A stretch of 64,000 nucleotides of DNA from Meghimatium bilineatum (GCA_034231615.1 CM067315.1:13443713-13507712), one strand, 5' to 3'; counted from the first letter of the stretch, positions 33,399-45,157 are shown. Notes: a model not told the origin generated them from the letters alone. Numbers and translations are program-made.

Positions 33399-34062
33399 AA
33401 AATGCTGGGTTATTGGCTGCGTTCTTGATAGGATACACTTCCAATTTTATTTGTTATTTCACTGTTAAGAAACTATGTTTAAAAATAAGGCGGATGTTTA
33501 CTACAGAAAACGGTATATTATGTACTGTACAACTGAATGAGGTTGATAGGTCTATAACCTATAGAGGGATTTTTTTAAAACCCGATACATTTTCCAAAAT
33601 AGCCAAATATTTCTATAGCGTCATTGATAATCAAAAGTTGTATGCCGAAAATCTCTGCGATATAACAAATAGTTTCGGAAAAATCGCTTCCAACCTTGTT
33701 TATGAATTAGTAAATGGACTATAGACTCGAACATTGCGTGAGACCTTGCCAATATTTAGTAGGTTGAGTTCCTGTTTTCAGATACAAACATAGTTACCTG
33801 TAAGCTACCTGTAGTCCAGGACCTTGACCTGAGTTGTGAAACATTATGTGACAGAAATTAGAACACATACTGGTACGGGATGGTGACGGGGCTGGCTATG
33901 ACATTTATTTATGAACTTCAAAATGCGACTTTGGTAAAGAGGGAATAAAGGAGGGGGAGATTTTCTAAGAATGGTTTACCTCCTTCTTAGTAAATGTCGT
34001 GTTTTATTATATAAGGGTGGTTTTTTTAGAGTGGGGAGGAGGGGTAAAACTACAATTCTAAC
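33399..34062. other. Unassigned DNA with a 103-codon open frame
   Basis: The plus frame 33413-33724 encodes a non-repetitive 103-residue sequence (middle part RGIFLKPDTFSKIAKYFYSV). I recognise no family, start context, splice structure or partner. It might be an exon or chance. Confidence 0.3.
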
Positions 34063-34222
34063 CCCCCTTTTATCAATCTCATTTTTATCAACCTCCTTTT
34101 TATCACCTTTCCTTTTATGAACTTCCCTTTTATCAACGTCAGTTTTATCAATCTCCCTTTTATCAACCATCTTTTTTATCAACCTCATTTTTATCAACCT
34201 CCCTTTTATCAACCTCCCTATT
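34063..34222. repeat. 15-bp tandem repeat, about 11 units
   Basis: Unit TTTTTATCAACCTCC with variations. Confidence 0.9.
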
Positions 34223-34319
34223 TACTTGGTCTAACATTATTTATAATCGGGTTTATAATCACTGACCTATTGGAACATTTACGTGTCGCTGTGGTGGTAG
34301 AGAAAAATGTGCTGTCACT

Positions 34320-34519
34320 GTTGCTTTTTTGTTGTTGTTGTTACTGTTGCTTGTTGTTGTAATTATTGTTGCTTGTTGTTGTTATTGTTGTTGTTATTGT
34401 TGCTTGTTGTTGTTGTTATTGTTGCTTGTTGTTGCTGCTGATATTGTTATTGTTTTACTATTCTTATCGTTGTTTCTGTTGTTGGAATTGCTGATGACTG
34501 ATCATTGATGATGATGTTG

Positions 34520-34576
<57 letters not shown>

Positions 34577-34577
34577 T

Positions 34578-34631
<54 letters not shown>

Positions 34632-34660
34632 CGAGGTTGGTGATTATTACGATGATGAAG
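34320..34660. repeat. (TTG)n then (GAT)n microsatellites
   Basis: TTGTTGTTA-rich run to about 34440, then an almost pure GAT trinucleotide run from about 34500. Confidence 0.97.
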
Positions 34661-34778
34661 TAATACATTGATCTGTGTGCTGGTAGCTCTTAACAGCGTG
34701 TAGTATTTCTGACATAACCATAGACCCTCCTCAGTTAAGTAGTCGCGATGACATCTACACTTGTATACGGTTTCTTGT

Positions 34779-34941
34779 CTTCTTCTTCTTCAGCGTTAAT
34801 TCTCAAACTCCTGCTGGATTTCCCTTACAGCAGGATCACAGTCCTACTAGATTTCCAGCAGGAGGTATTCCAGAGAATGGAAATGCGTTGTGTCGCCGTT
34901 TTATTTGCGCCAATGGCCCGACACATCCGTCTTCGGCGGGG
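34779..34941 (-). mobile_element. SINE-B copy, full length
   Basis: Starts TTCTTCTTCTTCAGCGTTAA, ends CACATCCGTCTTCGGCGGGG. The inner part CTGCTGGATTTCCCTTACAG and TACTAGATTTCCAGCAGG form an imperfect inverted repeat. I used this copy and 58314-58475 as the family reference. Confidence 0.9.
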
Positions 34942-35023
34942 GTTATTGTCTCACAAGTATGATTTTGTTAAAGTTGCTTTATGGGTGTATAGCGGTCCCC
35001 GAGGAGTCTCTTAGTGTAGCAGT

Positions 35024-35345
35024 ATTCCAGCACAGAAGTATTCCAGTACAGCAGTATTCCAGCACAGCAGTATTCCAGCACAGCAGTATTCCAGTACAGT
35101 CGTATTCCTGTACAGCAGTATTCCAGTACAGCAGTATTCCAGCACAGCAGTATTCCAGCACAGCAGTATTCCTGTACAGCAGTATTCCAGCACAGCAGTA
35201 TTCCGGTACAGCAGTATTTCAGCACATCAGTATTCAGTACAGTCGTATTCCTGTACAGCAGTATTCCAGCACAGCAGTATTCCAGTACAGCAGTATTCCA
35301 GCACATCAGTATTCAGTACACCAGTATTCCTATTCCAATACAGCA
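35024..35345. repeat. 16-bp minisatellite, about 20 units
   Basis: Unit CAGTATTCCAGCACAG or CAGTATTCCAGTACAG. Lies 80 bp from SINE-B. Confidence 0.96.
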
Positions 35346-35353
35346 GTATCACT

Positions 35354-35650
35354 ATGAACATCATCATCAACATCATGAACGCCATCTTCATGAACATCAT
35401 CATTAACATCATCATCATCATGAACATCATCATCATCATCATCATGAACATCATCATGAACATCATCATGAACATCATCATCAACATGAACATCATCATG
35501 AACATCATCATCAACATCATGAACATCATCATGAACATCATCAACATCATGAACGCCATCTTCATGAACATCATCATCATCATCATGAACATCATCATCA
35601 TCATCACGAACCCCATCATCATCAACATTACCGTCAGCATCAATGACATC
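35354..35650. repeat. Interrupted (ATC)n / AACATCATCATG repeat
   Basis: Mixed ATC trinucleotides and 12-bp AACATCATCATG units, giving Met/Ile-rich frames without meaning. Confidence 0.96.
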
Positions 35651-35995
35651 ATAGAAAATAATTATGATTACAAGTTTCAGATTTAATAAACTTTGATCAT
35701 ATTTCTGGATTAAAAAAATGATGTCACCTATTTCATAAATTGAAAATCTCTGTCAAGATTTCTGAGTGACACTTCATAAAATAACGATCGACCTATATCT
35801 GGTCACGTATGGTTTCCCTCGCGTCGTCATGAACTGATATGGTCACTCGTTTGCCGTAAATTACCGTATACGGTTACATTATCACAAGGTTTTTTTCAGT
35901 TAACCGATACCTTGTATGGGAATGATAAAACGTGGAACTATACCCAGTAATACGGCGAATGTGCTTTGTCATCAATGACATTGTATTAAGCGTTC
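35651..35995. other. Unassigned DNA
   Basis: No feature recognised. Confidence 0.35.
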
Positions 35996-36272
35996 TTCTT
36001 CTTCTTCTTAGGCGTTCGTTTTCACACCAGCAGGTTAGCAGTATTTCAACATGAGAAACGAAATATATTGTATCATGGTTTACAGCGTAGCTGCAATTTC
36101 ATAATTTGTCAATATTGACACATCATCCTACATCAACATGCATTTTTAAAAAAACCTCTTTGACTACGATGGAACAGCTAACTCCCTAAAATTCATTAGT
36201 CACATCTTACGACATGCATTGAACGCTACAGTATTGGTATTCTTTCGCCCTTTACGGACACAAGGGCAAACG
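35996..36272 (-). mobile_element. SINE-A copy, diverged
   Basis: TTCTTCTTCTTCTTAGGCGT, ATATTGTATCATGGTTTACA, CTTACGACATGCATTGAACG, ends ACACAAGGGCAAACGTG. Confidence 0.8.
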
Positions 36273-36309
36273 TGTTATTCAAACTTGAATCTTCATTACA
36301 ATTGGCGTC

Positions 36310-36695
36310 TCTTGACCGAGAGCATTCACTTATAACCAATCTTCACGGAGAGCATACACTTGTAACCAATAGTCATTAGACCAACTTTGACTAGCAGAAC
36401 ATTAGAATGGTAAGTTGTACCAACTTTGACTAATAGAACATTAGAATGGTAACTTGTACTAACGTTGACCAATAGAACATTAGAATGGTAACTTGTACCA
36501 ATTTTAACCAATAGAACATTATAATGGTACCTTGTACCAACATTAACCAGTAGAACATTAGAATGGTAACTTGTACCAACTTTAACCAGTAGAACATTAG
36601 AATGGTAACTTGTACAATCTTTTACCAGTAGAACATTAGAATGGTAACTTGTACCAACTTTAACCAGTAGAACATTAGAATGGTAACTTGTAATA
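36310..36695. repeat. 39-bp minisatellite, about 8 units, with a 30-bp leader repeat
   Basis: Main unit TAACCAGTAGAACATTAGAA then TGGTAACTTGTACCAACTT from about 36380. The leader has two units around GAGAGCATACACTTGTAACC. The array lies between two inverted SINE-A copies. Confidence 0.93.
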
Positions 36696-36702
36696 CGATA
36701 CG

Positions 36703-36879
36703 TAGTTGGATGTGGGGTTGACTATCCCACAAAAGATCAAAGAAACACGGAAGCTAGGCTGAAGTCTGATGTGTCATGCCGAAATGCGCAATTATGTAAA
36801 CGGTGACAATGTTGATTCTGTTCTACAGATAATATATTGTTAATCTGCAGGAGTTTGAGAACGAGCGCAGAAGAAGAAC
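36703..36879 (+). mobile_element. SINE-A 3' two-thirds
   Basis: Starts GTAGTTGGATGTGGGGTTGA, contains GGCTGAAGTCTGATGTGTCA, ends GGAGTTTGAGAACGAGCGCA then GAAGAAGAAC. The missing 5' part is where the 39-bp array stands. Confidence 0.85.
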
Positions 36880-36939
36880 AAAATCAGAATGTATGATGGG
36901 ACAGCTGTTAGTGCACTTGTTCTGTAACAGAATTAATCG

Positions 36940-37800
36940 AGGTTCATCTCAAAAGGTGATCACGATGAAATGTGAGAACTAGTTAAAACAGAAGAAGCTG
37001 ATGCACAAATGAGAACAGGTGAGAACAGAAGAAAAAAGATAAGAACTAGAGAACTAGTTAAAACAGAAGAAGAAAATTACGAAAAAAATTAGAAATAGCA
37101 GAAACAGAATAATATGATGAAAAAGTGAGAACTCGTTGAAACAGAAGATGATGATGACAAAATGAGAACTAGTTAGAACAGAAGAAAAATATGAGAACTG
37201 GTTAAAACAGAAGAAGAAAAAGAAGAGAAAATGAGAACTGGTTAATACAGGTGACGAAGTAAAATATTAGAAAATGAGAACTGGTTAATACAGGTGACGA
37301 AGTAAATTATTAGAAAATGAGAACTGGTTAATACAGGTGACGAAGTAAAATATTAGAAAATGAGAACTGGTTAATACAGGTGACGAAGTAAATTATTAGA
37401 AAATGAGAACTGGTTAATACAGGTGACGAAGTAAAATATTAGAAAATGAGAACTGGTTAATACAGGTGACGAGGTAAAATATTAGAAAAATGAGAACTGG
37501 TTAATACAGGTGACGAAGTAAAATATTAGAAAATGAGAACTGGTTAATACAGGTGACGAAGTAAAATATTAGAAAATGAGAACTTGTTAAAATAGAAGAA
37601 AAGATGAAAAATTAGAACTGGTTAAAACACAAGAAGAATAAAAATATGAGGAAATTAGAACTAGTTGACACCTGGGTAGAGTAAAATATGAGGAAATTAG
37701 AACTAGTTTACACAGGTGGAGAGAAAAATATGATGAAATTAGAACTAGTTGACACAGGGGGAGAGAAAAAAATAAGAAAAGTGAGAACCAGTAAAAACAG
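36940..37800. repeat. 43-bp minisatellite and degenerate relatives
   Basis: Homogeneous core at about 37225-37580: AATGAGAACTGGTTAATACA, GGTGACGAAGTAAAATATTA, GAA, eight units with AAATTA and AAAATA alternating. The flanks on both sides carry diverged units around GAGAACTAGTTAAAACAGAA. Confidence 0.93.
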
Positions 37801-38099
37801 GTGAAAAATGGGGGTAAACAGTCGGGGTCGTAGATATAACGTTACAAATGGAAGAAAGTGAGAGTCCATAAGCGAGAGATCATCAACAAATTACGGGGTA
37901 TCTTTTCGATAAATATGTCATTACATTGGACGAGATCCGCTGGTGTGGGTTTGAACCCTTCCCTCTCCGTTGCCGTTGCATAGACGACGAGCATGTGTCT
38001 AGGTAGATAGTTGTATGTTCGACTTACCAAGAAGATTAATAAGTAAATCAACATATGTCCAATCAGTCAATCATCTCACAATGTGGATTTCACGGACAG

Positions 38100-38285
38100 A
38101 AACAGAAACTATGTCCCTACTTCCGCAAGCCGATATATGTGTCAAATATTTCAGATAACTATGTCAGTCATTCGAGTGTGTGCGTGCGTGCTTGTATGTA
38201 TGTGGGTGTGCGTGCTTCTGTGTATGTGGGTGTGCGTGCTTGTGTGTATGTATGTGTGTGCATGCTTGTGTGTATGTGTATTTTG
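38100..38285. repeat. Dispersed repeat ending in a 28-30-bp GT-rich tandem
   Basis: The stretch 38105-38180 (CTATGTCCCTACTTCCGC, ATATGTGTCAAATATTTCAG, ACTATGTCAGTCATTCG) recurs at 39629-39700. It is followed here by four units of TGTGTATGTGGGTGTGCGTG then CT. Confidence 0.75.
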
Positions 38286-38704
38286 ATGCTACAATACTTT
38301 CTTCGTGGTCATCAAAAAAGAACAAATTTGCTGGAAGTCCTCCGAAAAACCAGTTTTCGTATATGCATCATATGCTTGTAGTCGGAAAGTGCCGAGCTAA
38401 GTGGCACAGGACTTGAGACAGCACGTTTATGATAGGCAATCAAATAAGTAAGAGGTCACAATGTCGTTCAAAAGCGCAACCACACATTGAAGAGGATGAC
38501 GGAAGGGAATGTCGATAAATTTTGTCAAGAATTAGGATGGATGGTTTGACAAAGAGATAGAGCTTCAGTGTCAGTAAACAGCCCGAAACTGGAAATGGGA
38601 GGCGGGGGCTGGGGTAACACAATGCAAATGTCAAAATAAACAGAAATAGGAACAATTGTTACACACATTAGTCATTAAAACAAACTAGCAACGAGACACA
38701 GCGG

Positions 38705-39262
38705 CAAAAGACGTTTCGACTTAAAGTCTTCATCAGCACAAAAGACAACAAACGAAATAAACAATGTACTAAATTGGGAAAGCACATATGAAGATACGAA
38801 CCTAGGTTATGCGCTTATGAATATGGATGGAAACACGTGTCTATTGTTAACGGAAATATATTTACGACCATAAATGGAGGACTGGCAATGCATCAACATA
38901 ACTCGTGTTGCAAGGGTGTTACATGGAAACACCGCCGATGATAGATCTAGTTACGCTCTAGAAAATCGTATCATTTTTGAATTGGATACACTCAAGCTTT
39001 TGGACTCAATTCCGACCACTCTTATATCTAGTACTGGGTTGGCGTGGTCTTTGTCTTTATTCTTTTTGTTCCGTCATTTACTCATCTTTTTGTTCGTTTC
39101 GTTTCCACATATATTTACGTTTTTTATGTACTTCCTGATCTTCCGGCATCTCATTTCCATATTTCCGTTGGATACGTTTGTATGTTGTGATAATTGTTCC
39201 ATTCGTCGTCTTTTGATGTTTTGTGTGTATCTTGATAAAGACATTGTGGTTGAAACGTTGAA
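38705..39262 (+). mobile_element. Penelope-like element 3' remnant
   Basis: The plus frame at 38874-39010 reads INITRVARVLHGNTADDRSS, YALENRIIFELDTLKLLDSI. It aligns by eye with the 7878-8375 copy after its GIY-YIG domain (VTAIRTYTSDDRAYYVL then NRFIF, LGTLKP). The 3' flank ends TGGTTGAAACGTTGAATA, shared with 7135-7149. Only the last part of the ORF and the 3' region remain. Confidence 0.6.
38710..38736 (-). ncRNA. Hammerhead-like motif of Penelope-like element type
   Basis: Read on the minus strand: CTGATGA, AGAC-TTTAA-GTC (3-bp stem II with 5-nt loop), GAAA, CGTC. CUGAUGA and GAAA are the conserved hammerhead core; the ACGT next to GAAA is palindromic, as expected if stem III forms only between two copies. 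Penelope-like elements are known to carry such minimal hammerheads. Stem I is not apparent, so activity is doubtful. Confidence 0.5.
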
Positions 39263-40325
39263 TATAATTTGTATGTTTTCTTGTGTGCACATATTATCCA
39301 CTAGTTTTAGTTATAGTCCGTCGTGTCTGAGTGAAGCGGTTATATAAACCTGTGTTTTACGTAAGTACAATTACATGGAACAGAAATGTATCAAATTTCT
39401 ATTTAAATTTTTTTTTTAATTTGACCTTTTTTGAAATCCTCAAAATCAGAGGGTGAGTAACTGAGGCGACACCCATACTCGTATAAGACGTGATATCTCT
39501 GTTGAATCACGTATATGACTATGTTAGTCCAAGATACGTGATTGATCGACCTAGATTACGAGTAATCTCGTATAAATTAATAGATGTCGGATCAATCAAC
39601 GATTTCCATGTTTGTTTCACACAGTTAAGACCATGTCCCTACTTTCTGGAAATAAAATATGTGTCAAAGATTTCAAACAACTATGTCAGTCATTCGCGTA
39701 CCTGTGTGCGTGTGTGTTCTTGAGTATGTGCGTGTGTGTCTAAACACTGTATGTATGACAGCATGTGGCTTGTGTTCGCTTTACGGAAAGTAACAAAGTG
39801 TCACATATTTCCCACAATGCCAGTTATTCCAGTCTTATTGTGTGTTTTTGTCTGTTAATGTTTGTTTTTTTGTGCTGTTTTTTTTACTGTTTTACTTTTT
39901 TAAAATAGGGATTATTTTCTCCTAGTATGGTCATCATCATCATCGGACCTCACTTGGTCACTATTGCTGCGTGTTCTTCGGAACAAGGTTTTGGAGTCAA
40001 TCCCCACCCCCGACCTCTTCCTTCTTCCCCCTCCCCCAATTAGCAAATTGTGGGTACGACCGCACTTAATGTGTGTTTTTTTCACAAAAGGTCATCAAAT
40101 TTCATATGAAAAAGAAGTAAGTGAACACGAAATACCTTTTCTTGAGGTATAACCTCTACCCCTAATTGAACACGTAACCAATTTGCACAAAACAAGTGAG
40201 GCATTTATGGTCAATATTTGAAATTGGTACTCTGCAAGGATCAATGACCAAGTTTCTACGGAATAAAAATCTAACATAATTAAACGGAACGAAATTTCGA
40301 TAAATACGCATATACCGACACAGCC
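39263..40325. other. Mostly unassigned; holds the second dispersed repeat copy
   Basis: 39629-39740 repeats the block described at 38100, with its own GT-rich end. The remainder shows nothing recognisable. Confidence 0.5.
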
Positions 40326-40330
40326 AACGT

Positions 40331-40392
40331 TCTGTGCGTTACGCGATGAGAGTCCCTAAAGTTACGCGATGAGAGTCCCTGAAGTAACGTAT
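40331..40392. repeat. 23-bp tandem repeat, about 2.5 units
   Basis: Unit TTACGCGATGAGAGTCCCTA then AAG. Confidence 0.85.
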
Positions 40393-40612
40393 TTTTACGT
40401 TTCTGAGTCATTGACGCTCTATGCAATAGCGTATGCAATTAAAATGTTAGTATGTTGTCACGTGATTTTGTCACTGAACGCTGTATTGAACCTTGAAATG
40501 TGATAACATTTATTTGAATATTTTGTTATGAATATTTTTTTAATAGTTAAAAAAAATTAAATTATAAACTATATATATATATAAATAGTCACATAATCTA
40601 CTAGTACTGCCG

Positions 40613-40758
40613 AAGACGGATGCGTCGCTTTATTGGCGTAAATAATACGACGATACAACGCCTTTCCATTCTCTGGACTACATCCTGCTGAAAACCTAGT
40701 CGGACCATGGTCCTGCTACAAGAGAGATCCAGCGGGAGTTTGAGAATGGACGCTGAAT
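40613..40758 (+). mobile_element. SINE-B copy
   Basis: CCGAAGACGGATGCGTCGCT, CTCTGGACTACATCCTGCTG, ATGGTCCTGCTACAAGAGAG, ends GGGAGTTTGAGAATGGACGC then TGAATAAGAC. Confidence 0.85.
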
Positions 40759-41477
40759 AAGACAAAGAAAAATTGTATTATGTTCATGTTTGCTATACTA
40801 TTTATAAGTATATTCACGATTATATCAACAGTGTATATGTTTATAATTGTAAGTACAGTTCTGATTATATAAGTGATTGATAAAGCTTTCCCACCAACCT
40901 TGTGAATAAATTGTAAACAACAATATGTGTTGTTTATGCGATCTCCTAGCAACCGAACAGTGCAATATTTTGACATTCATTCAAAGTTTCCTTGTGCACT
41001 TTTTTCATAATTGGAATATATTTATACCGTGACCTACTACCCCGCGCCATAATTTTCCTACCATTCAGAAGTGGAATGTCTCGTTTTGGAATAAACAACG
41101 TGCCCAATTACCTAATTATTATACCAGCGATGCCACAGTTAGTTTTTAAAAAAACTAGATCTGGGGTTTTTGACCGTCGTCTGGGGTGCTGGATTTATTT
41201 TGGCTACATTTGCTGTAATCTGGGTATTTTTTTTAGGAAGTCTCTTGTATGAGCTCCAAATAACATAATATAGAATGTTCGAGAATTTATTATTAAAGAA
41301 AACCCGTAATGCAGCAAACGGAATATTTGTGTGTTTTTACCTTGAGAACAGCAGGTATTTTCATAGTTCTGTTCTCAATGTCTGGGGATCGCACTGTACA
41401 TGTGGGTGAGGTGTTTATGATTTTTGTAATATGGTTCTACTCCGCGTTCTGTGTAGTTACTTTCATCGATTCTTATC
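40759..41477. other. Unassigned DNA
   Basis: AT-rich; open frames under 90 codons with no recognisable product. Confidence 0.35.
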
Positions 41478-41590
41478 ATTTTTTTAGATGATTGGAGACT
41501 AGTCTTTTCAGGCAATTTTTGTTGTTATTTCATATTTTTTAGATGATTGGAGTCTAGTCTTTTCAGGCAATTTTTGTTGTTAGTTCATTA
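41478..41590. repeat. 58-bp duplication, 2 units
   Basis: Two copies of TTTTTTAGATGATTGGAG, CTAGTCTTTTCAGGCAATTT, TTGTTGTTA. Confidence 0.9.
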
Positions 41591-41679
41591 TTTTTTCCTC
41601 ATACACAGAATTATGTTTATGTTTTTAATAATTTTATTTTTAATTTTCTCATCACTGCGGTCTACTCGAATTTTTTTTT

Positions 41680-41870
41680 TAATCATTCTGGTGTTCCCAT
41701 TGCCGTTATAAATGTGCTCCTTAGTTCTCCGGTAATAATTAAGAAACTGTATTCTGAATTTTGTCCAACTTCTGTAGATTGAAATTTCCTTCCGTTTGCG
41801 CATGTGCCCAATCCATATTCCAGAATTTGACAAATATGACCTAAGTAGACTTGTTTTATGGTTTGCATGT
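41680..41870 (-). pseudogene. LINE RT thumb fragment
   Basis: Minus-strand frame: TIKQVYLGHICQILEYGLGT, STEVGQNSEYSFLIITGELR, STFITAMG. It matches in order the thumb of the RNase H LINEs (IRPHLEYGSAAW, DKVQNQALRIMLGAMKSTPI at 50960-51060). Diverged and short. Confidence 0.6.
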
Positions 41871-42017
41871 AAGCTCCCCAATCTATCAGAAATAGGTGGG
41901 TTTTTCCCCCGTTATTTCCAGCCTGTGTGTGACTTTTCTATGTGTCTCTGATATGTTGTTTTATTTAGTGTTGTTTTCTTAACACTAAAAATTTCTTGAA
42001 AATAGTTGTATATATAT

Positions 42018-42300
42018 CATCATCATGTGACATATTATTTCCAAAACGTGATTTTCCTTATGTATTCTTTTAAAAATACGCGGTTATGGACGAGTTGACC
42101 TGCCGCAATTAGAAACATGTTTAAACAATCTGATATATCACTGCACAATGTCGTTTTGTGCGCCCTCTTCCCCTGTTGCCGTTAACACTGCCTTCAGCTA
42201 TTAATCTTTCAATGCTGTTATGTCTATTTATATGCTCAAAAAATACAGCGTTCCTGTTAGAATGTTGTTAAGGATCCAGCCCTCTTCGACGATTATTGAT
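42018..42300 (-). pseudogene. RTE-like LINE tail
   Basis: Same order of words as 7451-7840 on plus: CATCATCATGTGACATATTA, TTCCAAAACGTGATTTTCCT, CGCGGTTATGGACGAGT, CCCTCTTCCCCTGTTGCCGT, CAATGCTGTTATGTCTATTT. More diverged and frame-broken. Confidence 0.7.
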
Positions 42301-42675
42301 TTTACACTTCTTGATTTGTATTTTTAGCCCTCTTAGCCGAAGTGTCGTTCACCAGTCTGAGTCTATACACATATTTATGAGCACCAGAGACTAGAAGTTT
42401 GTTCTCGAATTGAACAAAGCTTGTCTGGGCAGTTGTGCCTGCGCCCATCGGGCACTGAACCTTTTCTCTCCGCGAGCATGATTCCGGTATAGAAAATACT
42501 CGACAGCAGAGTTGAGCCCCGGCTGGGAACACCAATAACTACAAGAACTGCAAAGTTTGTTGTTTATTTTACGGAATCCCTTCTTTTCTCAACCAAAGGC
42601 GACAAAGGAAAGAAAAGTGAAAGGGGAGTACTCTAACAGCCTGTCACTTATGACAAAAACATCATCGTCATATCT
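42301..42675. other. Unassigned DNA
   Basis: GC content is higher than its surroundings; a 77-codon minus frame has no known domain. Confidence 0.35.
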
Positions 42676-42950
42676 TGTCTGAATTTCTGATGTGTATCTT
42701 CTATCAAAGAAAACACCATGGGTGATGGAGAGATTTGTATCTTTTACCACACAAACCACCATGGGTGATGAAGAGATGTGTATCTTCTTTCAAAGAAAAC
42801 ACTATGGGTGATGGAGAGATTTGTATCTTTTACCACACAAACCACCATGGGTGATGGAGAGATTTGTATCTTCTATCAAAGAAAACACCATGGTTGGTGG
42901 AGAGATTTGTATCTTTTACCAAAGAAAACACCATGGGTGATGGATAGATC
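42676..42950. repeat. ~41-bp minisatellite, about 6 units
   Basis: Unit ACCATGGGTGATGGAGAGAT then TTGTATCTTTTACCACACAA, with TCTATCAAAGAAAAC alternating. Confidence 0.93.
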
Positions 42951-43020
42951 TGGGATAGTTAACATTAAACCTTTGTCATGTTTTCGAAGTCTCCTAAGTG
43001 ACAGGGAATGCTAAATGTGT

Positions 43021-43196
43021 CATGACAGATGATGTGGGTCAACAAATCTGACAGATGACTGATGATGTGGGTCAACAAATCTGACAGATGACTGATGATG
43101 TGGGTCAACAAATCTGACAGATGACTGATGATGTGGGTCAACAAATCTGACAGATGACTGATGATGTGGGTCAACAAATCTGACAGATGACTGAGG
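43021..43196. repeat. 33-bp minisatellite, about 5 units
   Basis: Unit GATGATGTGGGTCAACAAAT then CTGACAGATGACT. Confidence 0.95.
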
Positions 43197-44082
43197 ATGA
43201 CATAGTTGGATCGTGACTGGACTGCGGTAGAAGACCTGTTAACTAAATTAAGTTGGACCCCATTCGTGAAGTTTTATATTATTCTCGTGAATTTCGTTGG
43301 TCAGTATTTATATAGGTAGACACGAATGACACAAACATCCGACCAATAGATTTCAATGGAAATCGGAAACCTAGTCATGTTTACATTTTAGAAGACAGGT
43401 CTCCTATAAAGCCGTTCGGTCACTGTTGGACGAGAAACTGTGCTGTGCTCCTGGCAGGATTTGCTAATCCTTGGATACTGGCGCACTGGTATATCTACTT
43501 TCGGGAACGAAATATTCATCCATAAAATCCCCCCCCCTATTTTTACACACCCATTCCTTTGAATTTTAAAGTTTGTTTCTTAAGTGCTGGATTCGACTAG
43601 GCCATCTCGGGATGCCTAGTCACGTCGCTTTCAACCTAGTCCTAAGAATGACTTTTTGGTTATATCACAACGCTGGGTGCGGACCTTGAGCCTTGGCGAA
43701 AATGACGAAAAGGCTGTCGAAAGTTTGCTGAAGCTTGCTTTTGATCCCGGGACGTACTGTGGATAAGAAGAGTCGATTCTCTCTTGAAAGTTTCCAAGTC
43801 CACAGCAGGTTCCCACCTCAGCTGGAGATCGTTGGATCCTTGATAGCTTAGCCAGATTGCTCTGTTGCCCGGGGTACTCCGCGAGGAGGAGTATCAAGGT
43901 CTGAACCAGTATGAGTCCTGGTTCTGTCGAGCGACGCCAGCAGGTGCTCGCTTCAACGTCTCTACACCCCTTGAATTATAAATAGCTGGTGTTATCACAG
44001 TTATACAACTGGGAAGAACATGTACTCTTGTCAGAAAAGAAAATTGTTGTCAAGAGTTACCTGCTCGCAGCTAATGTGATCT
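43197..44082. other. Unassigned DNA
   Basis: Includes a less AT-rich stretch, 43590-43970, without homology I can name and with no long frame (88 codons on minus). A C run lies near 43530. Confidence 0.35.
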
Positions 44083-44350
44083 TCTCCTATGTTCGCTCTC
44101 AAACTCCCGTAGAATAGCAGACGCAGTCCGGAGAATGGAGTGCATCGTGTCGTAGTTTACAGCCCTGCTGCGATATATGCCTCTTCGACATGCAGCATCC
44201 GACTTCAGTATAGCTTATAGATCACTTTCACCCATTATCGGATAGGACAACTAACTCCATCCTATAACCTCCATAGCTGCCTCATACAATAGACATGGAA
44301 GGTGAAGAGCGTTGAAATCCCTTACTCTCCTTTCAGGGCCTAGGGTCTCA
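44083..44350 (-). mobile_element. SINE-A copy
   Basis: TGTTCGCTCTCAAACTCCCG, GTAGTTTACAGCCCTGCTGC, CTCCATCCTATAACCTCCAT, ends TCTCCTTTCAGGGCCTAGGG. The 3' poly-TTC is shortened. Confidence 0.8.
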
Positions 44351-44830
44351 ACGATAAATCTCTAAGAGAACTTTAACCATTCAATTTACTGTACACATTA
44401 TGTGCTATGTATACCAATTTACTGTACACCTATGTGCTTATGTCCATCAATTTTCAGACTTTTTCTAGAAACGCCACCCTCCCCTCTCACCCAACTAATT
44501 GTTGACGTACTTTATGAACAGCCGCTAAGATACTACATGCGCGACCGTCGTGGTAAATGAGACCTGTCAACTAAAACGTAAACATGAACTAGTTTTCCAT
44601 TTGTGTGTTATCTATTGGTTGGCCATGGCTATTTATGGCATGCAACTCCAAGTATGTAAATAGCGATACATTAAAAGTCAAACAATAATCGAAAATGTAA
44701 CGAACAGGGTTCAAATTAATTCAGCTAGGAGGGCTGTCTTGTCGAGAGCCACGCTACTGCTATTTTTTCTCTACTGCCAGAATATACACACCACATCCTA
44801 AAATATTCTGAATTTATTTCAGCAGTTAAC
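44351..44830. other. Unassigned DNA
   Basis: No feature recognised. Confidence 0.35.
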
Positions 44831-45115
44831 GTCGTGTGCTGCCGGAGCCCGAAATGTGAGAAAATAATAGCGACACTATTGCCCGTCGTGTATGTCATAA
44901 AAGACGACTAGGAAGATTTTGGGGTGGAGTTAGATGTCTCACCCCCATAGATAGTCAAAGTGATCCAGACACTATGCTGAAGTCGGATGTGTAAGATAGA
45001 CACAGATATCGCACGTATCTAAACTGTAAACTGTGACACAATAAATCCCACGCTCTAGACTACATCGTGCCAATATGCAGACGTATAAGAACGAATGAAG
45101 AAGGAGAAGAAGCAG
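44831..45115 (+). mobile_element. SINE-A copy, full length
   Basis: Starts GTCGTGTGCTGCCGGAGCCC, contains GCTGAAGTCGGATGTGTAAG, ends GACGTATAAGAACGAATGAA then GAAGGAGAAGAAG. The 24-bp array begins 40 bp after its tail. Confidence 0.87.
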
Positions 45116-45157
45116 CTATATCAAAAGTGAGTTTATTTAATAAATGTGCATTCCGTG

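Noticed and set aside
37900-37990. tRNA-like box B (GGTTTGAACCC) at 37937
   Set aside because: Palindromic match only; no box A at a suitable distance on either strand.
39030-39200. Hydrophobic stretch suggesting a membrane protein at 38874-39347
   Set aside because: The upstream part is a Penelope-like C-terminus and the hydrophobic part is T-rich 3' sequence of that element read through.
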